DNA from: Pseudorhodoferax aquiterrae
GTDB lineage: Bacteria; Pseudomonadota; Gammaproteobacteria; Burkholderiales; Burkholderiaceae_C
Direction: 5' to 3'
DNA: 64,000 bases
NCBI RefSeq assembly: GCF_014652235.1
Contig: NZ_BMYK01000023.1
Span: 1 to 64,000 of the forward strand
Both the position numbers and the translations under genes were made by a program. Below the pieces are notes generated by a model. The model saw only the letters and a program-made list of their open reading frames with translations. It was not told the origin of the DNA and did not search any database. Of this stretch, positions 52,285 through 59,795 are shown piece after piece (the stretch's first letter is position 1; each line of letters starts with the position of its first letter).

Positions 52285-52953
52285 CTATGCCTGCAGCCGC
52301 TCGATGACCTCGCCGCTCTCCAGCACATCGCCGAAGAACAGCATCCAGTTGTTCAGGCAGGCGATGTGCTCGTCCTGCGTCACGGCGGACAGCGTGTCCG
52401 GCACCATCACGGTGGCGTAGTCCATCATCATCGCGTCGCGCGCGGTGGACTCGCAGCAGGCATTGGTGACCGTGCCGCCGATCAGCACGTGCGTGATGCC
52501 ATGCGCCGTGAGCACGGCGTCCAGATCGGACGAACCCGGCGCCAGCGCGCTGTAGCAGCGCTTGACCACGCGCGGGTCCTGCGGCTCGGCCTGCAGGCCG
52601 GGTGCCAGTTCGAAGCCCGCATGGCCGCGGCTGAGCTCCACCAGCCGGCGCGCGCTGCGCTCGGGCGTCAGCATCTTGGCGTGGTGGTGCGACCAGAACT
52701 GGTCGGCACCATCGGCGCAGGTCTGGATCCAGACGACCAGCCCACCGGCGGCGCGGACGGCCTGCGCCAGCCGGTTCACCGCGCCGAAGGTGGCGCGGGC
52801 CGGCGCGTTCTCGCCCTGGTAGCCGGGCTGGGTGAAGTAGTTCTGCAGGTCGACCACGACGAACGCGGTCTGGCGCGCCGGCAGGCGCTCGTGGGGGTGC
52901 AGGCAGCCCTGGCGGGCCAGCACGCGGTCGACCACCCATTGCGGAAATTCCAT
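52285..52953 (-). CDS. isochorismatase-family cysteine amidohydrolase
   Basis: Hydrolase of 222 residues. The Asp-Lys-Cys triad is Asp35 (VVDLQNYF), Lys131 (VVKRCYSA) and Cys166 (VTNACCES). A cis-peptide region IGGTVTN is also present. Relatives hydrolyse N-carbamoylsarcosine, nicotinamide, maleamate, ureidoacrylate or peroxyureidoacrylate. It is the last gene of the importer operon, 11 bp after the permease, so it probably hydrolyses an amide or carbamoyl group of the imported compound. Confidence 0.88.
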   Translation of the reverse strand: MEFPQWVVDRVLARQGCLHPHERLPARQTAFVVVDLQNYFTQPGYQGENAPARATFGAVNRLAQAVRAAGGLVVWIQTCADGADQFWSHHHAKMLTPERSARRLVELSRGHAGFELAPGLQAEPQDPRVVKRCYSALAPGSSDLDAVLTAHGITHVLIGGTVTNACCESTARDAMMMDYATVMVPDTLSAVTQDEHIACLNNWMLFFGDVLESGEVIERLQA

Positions 52954-52964
52954 CTGCAGCTCCT

Positions 52965-53831
52965 TCAGCCGTAGCGCTTGGCCACCACGGCTTCGAGCCG
53001 CGCGATGGCCAGGTACATGAGTCCGGACAGCACGGCCAGCACCACGATGGCGGTCATGACGATGTTGAGCTTGAAGATCTGGCTGCCGTTCACGATCAGA
53101 TAGCCCAGGCCCGCGTTGGCCGACTGGAACTCGCCGACGATCACGCCCACCAGGGCCAGGCCGATGTTCATCTTCAGCGCCGCGATCAAGGTGGGCACGC
53201 TGCCGGGCAGCACCACCAGGCGCAGCACCTGCGCGCGGCTGGCGCCCAGCGTCTGCGCCAGCTTGATCTTGTTCGGGTCGATGGACTGGAAGCCGTCGTA
53301 GACCACCATGATGGTGACGAACACTGCGATGGCCACCGCCATGCCGTAGACCGAGTAGTCCGATCCCAGCCACAGGTAGAAGATCGGCACGAAGGCGATC
53401 TTGGGCATGGCATTGGCCACGACCAGGAAGGGATCGAGCACCTTGTAGGCAAAGCCCGACCACCACAGCCCCGCCGCCACGGCGGTGCCGATGAGCATGC
53501 TCAGGCCGAAGCCGACCAACGTGGCGGCCAGCGTGGTCCAGGTGTGCATGGCGAGCTTGCCGTTGCGCAACAGGTCGAGGAAGGTGGGCCACAGCGCGCT
53601 GGGGTAGCTCGTGAGCATGGGGTTCACGATCTGCGCGCGGGCCAGGTACTCCCACAGCGCCAGGCTGGCCAGCAACAGCGCGGCGCGGGCCAGCACGATC
53701 CAGTGCCGGCGCCGCTGTTCGCGCGCCAGCCAGGCCCGGTACTCGGGACTGGGGGGCCTGGCACTGGAGGAGGTATGGGCGGCGGGCGGGGCCAGCGGCG
53801 CCGCGACGGGGCTGTGCGTGGTGCTTGTCAT
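52965..53831 (-). CDS. NitT/TauT-type ABC transporter permease
   Basis: Inner-membrane permease of 288 residues with six helices. The EAA-type loop is IKLAQTLGASRAQVLRLVVLPGSVPTL, and FQSANAGLGYLIVNGSQ is typical of the SsuC/TauC/ThiX group. The N-terminal 55 residues are Pro/Ala/Ser-rich and cytoplasmic. It follows the ATPase gene by 6 bp. Confidence 0.92.
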   Translation of the reverse strand: MTSTTHSPVAAPLAPPAAHTSSSARPPSPEYRAWLAREQRRRHWIVLARAALLLASLALWEYLARAQIVNPMLTSYPSALWPTFLDLLRNGKLAMHTWTTLAATLVGFGLSMLIGTAVAAGLWWSGFAYKVLDPFLVVANAMPKIAFVPIFYLWLGSDYSVYGMAVAIAVFVTIMVVYDGFQSIDPNKIKLAQTLGASRAQVLRLVVLPGSVPTLIAALKMNIGLALVGVIVGEFQSANAGLGYLIVNGSQIFKLNIVMTAIVVLAVLSGLMYLAIARLEAVVAKRYG

Positions 53832-53837
53832 GATGGA

Positions 53838-54674
53838 TCAGCCTTCGACATGGACATCCAGCTCGTCCCACAGGGTGCTGAAGTAGCGGTTGAACTCCGG
53901 CAGGCCGCGCACCGCGAACGGGCTGGGCCGGCTGCTTTCGTGGCCGGCAAAGCGCATCAGGTGCTGCGACTTGATGCGGCCGGGCCGGCGCGACAACACC
54001 ACCACGCGGTCGGTCATGGCGATGGCCTCGCCGATGTCGTGCGTGACCAGCACCACGGACTTGCCCTCGCTGCGCAACACCTCGACGACCTCGTCGGCGA
54101 TCGCCAGCCGGGTCTGCGAGTCGAGCGCGGAGAACGGCTCGTCCAGCAGCACCACGTCCGGGTTGGTGACCAGCGTGCGCGCCAATGCCACGCGCTGGCG
54201 CATGCCGCCCGACAACTGGCGCGGGTAATGGTGCAGGAAGTCGCCCATGCCGCACTTGTGCAGCAGGTGCGCTGCGCGCTCGCGCGCCCGCGGCAGGTTC
54301 AGGCCCTGGATCTCGGCGCCGAGCACGGCGTTGTCCAGGATGGTGCGCCACTCGTACAGGTAGTCCTGCTGCAGCATGTAGCCGATGCGCGGCGAGGGGC
54401 CGTTCACGGGCTTGCCGTCGACATGCACCGTACCCGACGACGCCGGCAGGATGCCCGCGATGATGGACAGCAGCGTGCTCTTGCCGCAACCCGACTGGCC
54501 GATCAGGCTCACGAACTCACCGGCTGCGACATCCAGCGAGATGCGCTCCAGCGCCTGGGTCTCGCCCGCGTGGGTGAAGTAGCGCAGCGACACGTCGCGC
54601 ACCTCGATGCGCGAGGGCTTCAGCACAGGGGCCGACACGGTGCCGGCGCAGGGGCGATCGAGGACTTCGCTCAT
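53838..54674 (-). CDS. NitT/TauT-type ABC transporter ATP-binding protein
   Basis: ATPase of 278 residues. Walker A is GQSGCGKST, Q-loop MLQQDYLYEWRTILDN, signature LSGGMRQRVALARTL, Walker B VVLLDEPFSALD and H-loop VTHDIGEA. The Q-loop context resembles SsuB/ThiZ proteins. The ATG at 54674 overlaps the binding-protein stop by one base (TGATG). The longer upstream open frame lacks ABC features. Confidence 0.93.
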   Translation of the reverse strand: MSEVLDRPCAGTVSAPVLKPSRIEVRDVSLRYFTHAGETQALERISLDVAAGEFVSLIGQSGCGKSTLLSIIAGILPASSGTVHVDGKPVNGPSPRIGYMLQQDYLYEWRTILDNAVLGAEIQGLNLPRARERAAHLLHKCGMGDFLHHYPRQLSGGMRQRVALARTLVTNPDVVLLDEPFSALDSQTRLAIADEVVEVLRSEGKSVVLVTHDIGEAIAMTDRVVVLSRRPGRIKSQHLMRFAGHESSRPSPFAVRGLPEFNRYFSTLWDELDVHVEG

Positions 54675-55690
54675 CACTTGGCCTTCGCGGCGAACTCGGT
54701 CACGACGAACTGCTCGTACGGCACGCGCTTGGCGGACTCCAGCACGCCGCTGGCCACCAGCATGTCCTGCAGCGACTCCATGGCGGCCTTCTCGACCACC
54801 GGACTGGTCTTCCACAGCCCGATGCCGCGGTAGCGTTCGATGGCGGCCACCAGCTCGGCCTGGCCCATGCCGGGGAAGAACTCGGCGATCTGCCGGGCCA
54901 GATCGGCCGCGGGTGCGCTGGCGACGTGTTTTTGCGCGCGGACGATCACGTTCGCCCAGGTCTGTGCGATGGCCGGGTTCTTCTTGAGGAAGGCGTCGGT
55001 CGCCGTGAACACGGTGTAGTCCACCGGGCCGACTTCGCGGCCGATGGAGGCCACGGCGAAGGCCTGGCCCGCTTTTTCCAGCGCGGTGGCTTCAGGCTCC
55101 AGGAAGATCGCGAAGTCGGCCTGGCCGGCCGTCCAGGCGCCGGCACGCGCCGCCGGCCCGATGTTGTTGACCAGCTTCAGATCCTTCTTGGGGTCCAGGC
55201 CCTTCTTGCGCAGCGCCGCCTCCAGGAACACGTCCGGGTTGGACCCGGGCCTGAACGCCATGACGGTCTTGCCCTTGAGCAGGCTCCAGTCGAACTTCTC
55301 GATCTTGCTGCGCGACATCAGCAGGAAGCCATCGGTGGCCGTCAGGCCCGCGAAGATCCGGGGCTTGACCGGCGACTCGCTGTTGGCCACGTAGACCGAG
55401 GCCTCGGGTCCGATCAGCACGACATCGGCGCTGCCGGTCAACAGCGCAGCCATGCCCTTGTCCGTGCCCTGGGAGGTCTTCATGCCGACATCGAGGCCGG
55501 CCTCCTTGAAGAAGCCCTGGCCCAGTGCGACGTACATGGGCACGTACAGCACCGAGCGCACGACTTCTTCATAGCGCACCTTGACCGGTGCCGCGGTCTG
55601 CGCCCAGCCAGGCAATGCGAGACCGCCGCCGGCCAAGGCGGGCACAGCCTGCAGCACACGACGGCGGGAAAGGAGCGGAGGGCGGGGCAT
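54674..55690 (-). CDS. NMT1/THI5-type ABC substrate-binding protein
   Basis: Periplasmic binding protein of 338 residues. The signal is Tat-like (LLSRRRVLQAVPALAGGGLALPGWAQT), beginning with an Arg-Arg-Arg. The mature part shows VRYEEVVRSVLYVPMYVALGQGFFKEAGLDVGMKTSQGTDKGMAALLTGSADVVLIGPEAS, characteristic of the NMT1/SsuA group that binds pyrimidines, sulfonates or aromatic acids. CAGGAGATCCCCG precedes the ATG. It defines the importer whose operon ends in an amidohydrolase. The promoter gap carries GntR-type and Lrp-type palindromes. Confidence 0.92.
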   Translation of the reverse strand: MPRPPLLSRRRVLQAVPALAGGGLALPGWAQTAAPVKVRYEEVVRSVLYVPMYVALGQGFFKEAGLDVGMKTSQGTDKGMAALLTGSADVVLIGPEASVYVANSESPVKPRIFAGLTATDGFLLMSRSKIEKFDWSLLKGKTVMAFRPGSNPDVFLEAALRKKGLDPKKDLKLVNNIGPAARAGAWTAGQADFAIFLEPEATALEKAGQAFAVASIGREVGPVDYTVFTATDAFLKKNPAIAQTWANVIVRAQKHVASAPAADLARQIAEFFPGMGQAELVAAIERYRGIGLWKTSPVVEKAAMESLQDMLVASGVLESAKRVPYEQFVVTEFAAKAK

Positions 55691-55728
55691 CGGGGATCTC
55701 CTGGAAAAGCGGTTGAAGGGCAAGAAAA

Positions 55729-55750
55729 CATACAGTATGCAATTCGCATA
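55729..55750. promoter_or_regulatory. overlapping GntR-type and Lrp-type sites at importer operon
   Basis: CATACAGTATG (55729-55739) is a perfect odd palindrome equal to the ATACTGTAT core on the minus strand. TATGCAATTCGCATA (55736-55750) is a 15-bp palindrome with 13 of 15 bases identical to the site at 20974-20988 before puuB. The two share TATG. They lie 39-60 bp upstream of the binding-protein start. Confidence 0.5.
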
Positions 55751-55823
55751 CCCGATCCGCCGCAGACACGGCAAGACGGGCGCGCTAGCTGCGCCAACCT
55801 GAGAAACCGCTCGCAGATTAGTT

Positions 55824-55838
55824 GGGATACTGTATTCC
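55824..55838. promoter_or_regulatory. GntR-type operator
   Basis: GGGATACTGTATTCC, a 7-1-7 palindrome with one mismatch, in the middle of the divergent importer/transporter gap. Confidence 0.55.
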
Positions 55839-55846
55839 TACACTTG

Positions 55847-55879
55847 GGAGTTACCCAGGCTTTTCGACGGGTAATCTCC
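55847..55879 (+). other. bulged stem-loop
   Basis: GGAGTTACCC pairs with GGGTAATCTCC around a 12-base loop: 10 base pairs with one bulged T. It lies 15 bp after the operator at 55824-55838 and over 200 bp before the transporter start. Whether it is transcribed is unknown. Confidence 0.35.
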
Positions 55880-56025
55880 GCCAGCGCCCGAAAACCGCCT
55901 CGCCGGGACCCCGTTTTGAAGCAGATCGCGCACCAAAACCATGCAATCTGACGATGGATGCCCGCTTCGGCAACCGTTCGTCCGGGTTCAAGGGCTGTTT
56001 TGCGGGTTCACCCCAGGTACGCAAC

Positions 56026-56062
56026 TTGCATCATGCGCCATGCTTGGAATACTGTATTCCAA
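56026..56062 (+). promoter_or_regulatory. promoter and perfect 19-bp GntR-type operator
   Basis: TTGCAT at 56026-56031, 16 bp, AATACT at 56048-56053. The operator TTGGAATACTGTATTCCAA (56044-56062) is a perfect 9-1-9 palindrome covering the -10 hexamer, the best example of the motif in the window. The transporter start is 29 bp further on with AAGGAG before it. Confidence 0.65.
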
Positions 56063-56091
56063 CACCCCACGTTCTCGTTCAAGGAGTGCCC

Positions 56092-57624
56092 ATGAACCCT
56101 GCTGTCCCTGTCGAAGCCGCCCATTGGGTGTACCTGGCCGGCGTCGCCGTCATCGTTCTCACGATGGTCCTGCGTGCCAATGTGGTCGTCCCGTCCATCG
56201 TCGCCACGTTCTGCGTGGCGCTGGCGTGGACGGGAAGCCCGATCTCGGCGCTCGGCAGCATCTTCAATGCGAGCTTCGTGGCCGCGAAGGAGCTGTTCAA
56301 CATCTTCCTGGTGATCGCGCTGATGACCGCGCTGCTCAATGCGCTCAAGACGCTGCAGTCGGACATCCGCATGGTCGAGCCGTTTCGCGCCGTCATGAAG
56401 AACGGCCACACGGCCTACTTCGTGCTGGCCGGCATCACCTACGCGATCTCGCTGTTCTTCTGGCCCACGCCGGCGGTGCCGCTGGTCTCGGCCGTGCTGC
56501 TGCCGGCTGCCATTGCCGCCGGCCTGCCGCCGCTGGCCGGCGCCGTGGCCATCGCCATCGCAGGGCAGGGCATGGCCCTGTCGTCGGACTACGTGATCGG
56601 CGTGGCGCCCGGTATCAGTGCCAAGGCCGCCGGTGCCGTGGCCTCGGTGGTGGCCGACCGCGCGCTGGTGCTGTCGCTCATCACGGGCAGCGTGGCGCTG
56701 CTGATCGGCTACTTCTCGCTGCGCGGCCAGATCGTGCCGGCCAGCAACGCCTTGCTCGCGCGTTGGCAGGCCCAGTCGTCCAGCAACACCCCCGCCGTCG
56801 AATCGGCCGGCACCTTCGACAAGGCCGAGCTTGCGCGCGGCACCAGCCGCGACGCGCCTTTGCTGAGCGCCGCACAGATCAGTTCCGCGCTGGGCGCAGA
56901 CGCAGGCCGCGTGATGTGGTCCAAGGTGTTCGCCGTCGTGACACCGCTGGCCTTCATGGCCGTGATCACCGCCATGGTGCTGCCCAAGGTCATGACCTCC
57001 ATGCCCGATCTCAAGGGCGGCGCCGCCGCCACGCTGGTGGGCGGCATGGCGGCCATGCTCATGATGCTGGCCACGCTGGCCGCCGAAGGCCCGCGCAAGA
57101 TGCTGGACACCAGCGCCGAGCACATCACCGATGGTTTCGTGTTCGCCTTCAAGGCCATGGGCTCGGTGCTGCCCATCGCGGGCTTCTTCTTCATCGGCGC
57201 GGGCGAGACCTCGGGCGCCATCCTGGGTGTGGCCGACGGCCTGAAGCCGCCGCACCTGCTGTTCGAGCTGATCCAGAGCGCGCAGCACCTGATTCCCAAG
57301 AGCCACGCTTTCGTGGCGTTCGGCGTGCTGCTGGTGGGCATGATCACCGGCATCGACGGCTCCGGCTTCGCGGGCCTGCCGCTGACGGGAACCCTGTCCG
57401 GCGCACTGGCGCCTGCCGCCGGCATGCAGGCCGAGACGCTGGCCGCCGTCGGCCAGATGGGCGCAGTCTGGACCGGCGGCGGCACGCTGATCGCATGGTC
57501 GTCCCTGATCGCGGTGGCCGGCTTTGCGCGGGTGCCGGTGCTCGATGCCGTGCGCGCGTTGCTGATGCCGGTCCTCTCGGGCCTGGTGGTGGCCACCATC
57601 TGCGCGGTGGTGTTCTGGAGCTGA
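56092..57624 (+). CDS. large inner-membrane transporter, family not recognised
   Basis: Membrane protein of 510 residues with about 11-12 hydrophobic segments and one polar stretch near residues 218-275. Gly/Ala-rich motifs such as GQGMALSSDYVIGVAPGISAKAAG and GMITGIDGSGFAGLPLTGTL, with small residues within helices, resemble ion-transporter (IT) superfamily proteins such as citrate or gluconate permeases, but I cannot place it in a named family. AAGGAG lies before the ATG. It is divergent from the ABC importer under the same palindromic operators, so it may import or export a related compound. Confidence 0.75.
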   Translation: MNPAVPVEAAHWVYLAGVAVIVLTMVLRANVVVPSIVATFCVALAWTGSPISALGSIFNASFVAAKELFNIFLVIALMTALLNALKTLQSDIRMVEPFRAVMKNGHTAYFVLAGITYAISLFFWPTPAVPLVSAVLLPAAIAAGLPPLAGAVAIAIAGQGMALSSDYVIGVAPGISAKAAGAVASVVADRALVLSLITGSVALLIGYFSLRGQIVPASNALLARWQAQSSSNTPAVESAGTFDKAELARGTSRDAPLLSAAQISSALGADAGRVMWSKVFAVVTPLAFMAVITAMVLPKVMTSMPDLKGGAAATLVGGMAAMLMMLATLAAEGPRKMLDTSAEHITDGFVFAFKAMGSVLPIAGFFFIGAGETSGAILGVADGLKPPHLLFELIQSAQHLIPKSHAFVAFGVLLVGMITGIDGSGFAGLPLTGTLSGALAPAAGMQAETLAAVGQMGAVWTGGGTLIAWSSLIAVAGFARVPVLDAVRALLMPVLSGLVVATICAVVFWS

Positions 57625-57652
57625 GCATGGTGCGCCTGCGCAGAGCCGGCGC

Positions 57653-58885
57653 TCAGTCGGCCGCGCTGGCAACCACCCCACTGTCGTGCAACCGGCCGAT
57701 GGCGCCGGCATCCAGGCCCAGCACCTCCGCCAACACGGCGTCGGTGTCGCTGCCGATGGTGGGCGCGGGCCGCGTGGGCACGCGCTCCATGGCCGGTGCA
57801 CGCACGGCGCTGCCGGCCACCAGGTGCTCGCCCATGCCCGGTGTGTTCGTGCGTTCGAACACCGGGTTCTCCGTGCTCACGCGCCGGTCGCTGGCCAGCA
57901 GCTCGCCCACGGTCTTGTAGCGGCCCCAGCAGACCTTGTTCGCCTGCAACGCGCGCTCCACCTCGGCCGTGCCGCGCGCGGCGAACCAGGGCTCGACGAG
58001 TGCGGCGATCGCCTCGCGGCCTTCGTAGCGCTGGGCCTCGTCGTCGAAGTCCAGGCCCAGGCGCTGCTGCGTGGCGCCCACGGCCTCGGCGATGCCGCAG
58101 GCCTGGACCAGGGAACGCCACTGCCCGGCCGAGATCGCCGCGACCATGATGCGTTCACCGTCGGCCGTCGCGAAGTCGCGGCCGAAGGCGCCGTAGATGT
58201 GGTTGCCGATGGAGGGGCGTTCCTGCTGCAGCAGCTCGGCCTCGGCCAGCACGCCCAGGTTGGACAAGGTGGCGAAGGCCACGTCCGACAGCGCGATCTT
58301 GAGCTCGGTCCCCACGCCCTCGCGCTGGCGCCGGTTCACCGCGGCCACGATGGCGAACGCGGCCTGGTAGGCGCAGGCGACGTCCCAGGCCGGCATCACG
58401 TGGTTGACGGGCCGCTCGCGCGCGCCGCCGCCCGTGGCGTACGGATAGCCCGTGGCGCAGTTGACCGTGTAGTCCACCGCCGTGCTGCCGTCGGCGTTGC
58501 CCTGGATGGTGCAGCTGATCATGTCGGCGCGGCGCGCAGCCAGCACCTCGTGGGCGAGCCAGGGCGTGCCGATGTTGGTCAGCAGCACGCCGGCATCGGC
58601 ACCCGGCGCCGTGGCCAGGGCCTGCACGAGTTCGCGGCCCTCGGGCTTGCGGATGTCGATGGCGACCGAGCGCTTGCCCTTGTTGAGGCCGGCCCAATAG
58701 ATGCTGCGGCCACGGCCCTCGGGGTGCGGCATGCGCGGCAGCCGCGCATAGTCGATGCCGCCGCCGGGGATGTCCACGCGGATCACGTCGGCGCCGAACT
58801 GTGCGAGCGTGAGGCCGGCCAGCGGCGCGGCGATGAAGGCCGAACTTTCGACCACGCGCAGCCGGTTCAGGAAGGCGTAGGTCAT
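57653..58885 (-). CDS. CaiB/BaiF (class III) CoA-transferase, mesaconyl-CoA transferase-like
   Basis: CoA-transferase of 410 residues. The catalytic Asp is probably Asp168 in MPAWDVACAYQ; the N-terminal SSAFIAAPLAGLTLAQFGADVIRVDIPGGGIDYAR and NKGKRSVAIDIRKPEG are family features. The variant SSAFIAAPLAGLTLAQ occurs in 2-methylfumaryl-CoA isomerase (intramolecular mesaconyl CoA-transferase). Its start overlaps the hydratase stop by 4 bp, and this partner supports the mesaconyl-CoA reading. Confidence 0.82.
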   Translation of the reverse strand: MTYAFLNRLRVVESSAFIAAPLAGLTLAQFGADVIRVDIPGGGIDYARLPRMPHPEGRGRSIYWAGLNKGKRSVAIDIRKPEGRELVQALATAPGADAGVLLTNIGTPWLAHEVLAARRADMISCTIQGNADGSTAVDYTVNCATGYPYATGGGARERPVNHVMPAWDVACAYQAAFAIVAAVNRRQREGVGTELKIALSDVAFATLSNLGVLAEAELLQQERPSIGNHIYGAFGRDFATADGERIMVAAISAGQWRSLVQACGIAEAVGATQQRLGLDFDDEAQRYEGREAIAALVEPWFAARGTAEVERALQANKVCWGRYKTVGELLASDRRVSTENPVFERTNTPGMGEHLVAGSAVRAPAMERVPTRPAPTIGSDTDAVLAEVLGLDAGAIGRLHDSGVVASAAD

Positions 58886-59760
58886 GCTCCGCCCAGCTCG
58901 GCCTGCGCCTGCATGGCCAGCGCGCCTTCGTGGTCGCGCGCCCACAGCCTAAGCTTGCCGTCGCCCTCGTCGCGGCCGCAGACGCTGAAGCGGTGGATGT
59001 CGAAGATCGGCCGCACCGCCTTGAACGAGAAGCTGCGCACGCTCTGGCCGGGCCGCTCGCGCCGCACCAGGTCCAGCAGCAGCGTGGCGATCAGCGGGCC
59101 GTGCACGATCAGGCCGGGATAGCCCTCGACCTCGGTCACATAGCTGCGGTCGTAGTGGATGCGGTGGCCGTTGAAGGTCAGCGCCGAGTAGCGGAACAGC
59201 AGCACCGGGTCGGGCACGATGACGCGTTCGAACTGCGCGTCCGTGGGCGCGGCCTGCGGCGCGGGCGCCGGGGCGCCGGGTTGCGGCGCGTCGCGGTAGA
59301 CGATGTCGTGCTGCTCGGTCAGCGCCACGCCGTCGGCGTCGCCGTAGCTGTGCTCCACCGTCACGAACACCAGCGCGCCGCTGCGGCCGCTCTTGGTGCT
59401 CACGTCCAGGATGCGCGAATGGCGCTCGACGGTCGCGCCCAGCCGCAGCGGGCGGTGGAACTGCAGCCGGCCGCCGGCCCACATGCGGCGCGGCAGCGGC
59501 ACGGGCGGCAGGAAGCCGCCGCGGCGCGGGTGGCCGTCCTCGCCGATCTCGCGCGCGGGTGCCAGGGGCAGGAAGTACAGCCAGTGCCACAGCGGCGGCA
59601 GCGCGTCGCCGGCCACGGGCGCAGGGTCCTCGCGGTCCAGCGTGGCGGACATGGCGGCCACGGGCTGCAGCGTCAGCAGGTCGCGGCGCGATTCGCTGCG
59701 GCCGATCCAGCCGCGCAAATGGTCCAGCTCGGTCGAAGAAGAGGGCGTGGTGGTGCTCAT
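58882..59760 (-). CDS. MaoC-like hydratase, mesaconyl-C4-CoA hydratase-like
   Basis: Double hot-dog protein of 292 residues. The first domain (residues 1-150) is FAS1-like dehydratase with PLWHWLYFLPLAPAREIGEDGHPRRGGFLPPVPLPRRMWAGG; the second has FRYSALTFNGHRIHYDRSYVTEVEGYPGLIVHGPL, with the Asp/His hydratase motif. This pattern matches mesaconyl-C4-CoA or itaconyl-CoA hydratases. With the CoA-transferase it could convert mesaconyl-CoA to citramalyl-CoA. A citramalyl-CoA lyase is not present in the window. Confidence 0.82.
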   Translation of the reverse strand: MSTTTPSSSTELDHLRGWIGRSESRRDLLTLQPVAAMSATLDREDPAPVAGDALPPLWHWLYFLPLAPAREIGEDGHPRRGGFLPPVPLPRRMWAGGRLQFHRPLRLGATVERHSRILDVSTKSGRSGALVFVTVEHSYGDADGVALTEQHDIVYRDAPQPGAPAPAPQAAPTDAQFERVIVPDPVLLFRYSALTFNGHRIHYDRSYVTEVEGYPGLIVHGPLIATLLLDLVRRERPGQSVRSFSFKAVRPIFDIHRFSVCGRDEGDGKLRLWARDHEGALAMQAQAELGGA

Positions 59761-59795
59761 GCCGCGATGGTGCGCGATTTGCGCACCCGCGGCCA

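Larger units (their letters stand above)
55691..56091. promoter_or_regulatory. 401-bp divergent control region, importer / transporter
   Basis: No gene is seen here. It contains three GntR-type palindromes (55729-55739, 55824-55838, 56044-56062), an Lrp-type palindrome (55736-55750) that shares bases with the first, a bulged stem-loop (55847-55879), and a promoter candidate (56026-56053). The outer operators are over 300 bp apart, which would permit DNA looping. Confidence 0.55.

Noticed and set aside
55975-56025. tRNA-like GGTTCA segments
   Set aside because: GGGTTCA occurs twice but no cloverleaf, acceptor stem or anticodon arm can be formed.
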